Assembly: GCA_938008535.1 (NCBI GenBank)
Contig: CALLKF010000010.1
Span: 1-23,585 of the forward strand
DNA: 23,585 nucleotides
From: an uncultured Saprospirales bacterium
GTDB taxonomy: Bacteria; Bacteroidota; Bacteroidia; Chitinophagales; JADIYW01
Direction of reading: 5' to 3'
The position numbers were made by a program, and so were the translations under genes. This document shows, one piece after another, positions 23,113 through 23,585 of the stretch. Under the pieces are notes generated by a model that was not told the DNA's origin, searched no databases, and saw nothing but the letters and a program-made list of their open reading frames with translations. Each line of letters opens with the position of its first letter. Position 1 is the first letter of the stretch.

Positions 23113-23585
23113 ATGAAAACTACTTCTAAACTACTTCTCAGTATTATCTTACTTAGTACGCTCCTTGTTTCCTGCAAAAAAGAAACTGCAACTGCCGATG
23201 GCTGGCAATTTACCAAACTGGTAAATGCAACTTTAGACAATGATGGTTACATGGTAACTTTAGATTTTTATCAAAAGAAAGGCAACGAATGGCGAATTGT
23301 ACAAATGACTCCTGATGATTTTACTATATTTAATTTAAAAGGTATTATCAAGCCAAACGCTTATGAATTACCTGTTGACAATAACAATGCATTCGTAACT
23401 TCAAACATTCGGCTTTTTAATCCTGCAGACAACAAAGTTTATAATCAGGGAAATTTAAGATGGTTTTTAGGCGATCCTATCCAGTTCAAAACATTTAACA
23501 CGTTTGGTGATGATTTTCCTGATATGCCTGCTGCTTATAACTCCATCAGCAAATTTAGTGCAGCTACATTTTCATTAGAACAAGC
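23113..23585 (+). CDS. Lipoprotein of unknown function, N-terminal part (cut by window edge)
   Basis: The frame is open from the ATG at 23113 to the window end, about 157 residues. A type II signal peptide (MKTTSKLLLSIILLSTLLVS) gives Cys21 as lipidation site, followed by KKE as in the lipoproteins near the left end. The mature part starts WQFTKLVNATLDNDGYMVTLDFYQKKGNEW and alternates hydrophobic and polar residues, which suggests beta structure; it has no recognised domain motif. The mature sequence is not visibly related to the tandem lipoproteins at 1965-3779; only the signal type is shared. An overlapping ATG at 23106 is in another frame. The C-terminus is outside the window, so family assignment is not possible. 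Confidence 0.85.
   Translation, partial: MKTTSKLLLSIILLSTLLVSCKKETATADGWQFTKLVNATLDNDGYMVTLDFYQKKGNEWRIVQMTPDDFTIFNLKGIIKPNAYELPVDNNNAFVTSNIRLFNPADNKVYNQGNLRWFLGDPIQFKTFNTFGDDFPDMPAAYNSISKFSAATFSLEQ

Overview
The window comes from an AT-rich genome of the phylum Bacteroidota. The evidence is the division and cell-wall (dcw) cluster in the order usual for that phylum, lipoprotein signals ending in SCKKE, a MurE with the meso-diaminopimelate motif, an FtsI with a C-terminal PASTA domain, TAnnTTTG-type -7 promoter elements, and no obvious Shine-Dalgarno sequences. I cannot place it below phylum with confidence; a Chitinophagales/Saprospirales-like lineage is a guess.

Layout. At the left edge is the N-terminus of dihydrolipoyl dehydrogenase (1-236, minus strand). 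Next is a large unrecognised helical, possibly TPR-like protein (343-1782, minus). A plus-strand block follows (1965-5251): three tandem paralogous lipoproteins, a secreted lipocalin-like protein and a GH5 glycoside hydrolase lipoprotein. It ends in a strong bidirectional terminator (5268-5300) shared with the convergent dcw operon.

The core is a minus-strand dcw operon read from 21210 down to 5322: mraZ, rsmH, ftsL-like, ftsI, murE, mraY, murD, ftsW, murG, murC, ftsQ, ftsA, ftsZ. MurE, MurD and MurC build the UDP-MurNAc peptide. MraY and MurG make lipid I and lipid II. FtsW and FtsI polymerise and cross-link septal peptidoglycan. FtsL, FtsQ, FtsA and FtsZ form the divisome scaffold and ring. 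MurA, MurB, MurF and Ddl are not in the window.

Upstream of mraZ is a three-unit, 10-bp-spaced TGGK array that fits an MraZ operator. Its mraZ-proximal unit sits where the -33 element of a TATTTTTG promoter is expected. Divergent from mraZ is an uncatalogued 47-codon membrane ORF (21333-21476), then a second large protein (21512-22975) that is a paralogue of the one at 343-1782. The right edge holds a partial lipoprotein preceded by a terminator-like hairpin and a long hairpin that ends at its start codon.

The most unusual pattern is in the spacers of the dcw operon. Many carry a short, locally repeated or palindromic word, different from spacer to spacer and often adjacent to the next start codon. 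In one case the word has become the first codons of murG.
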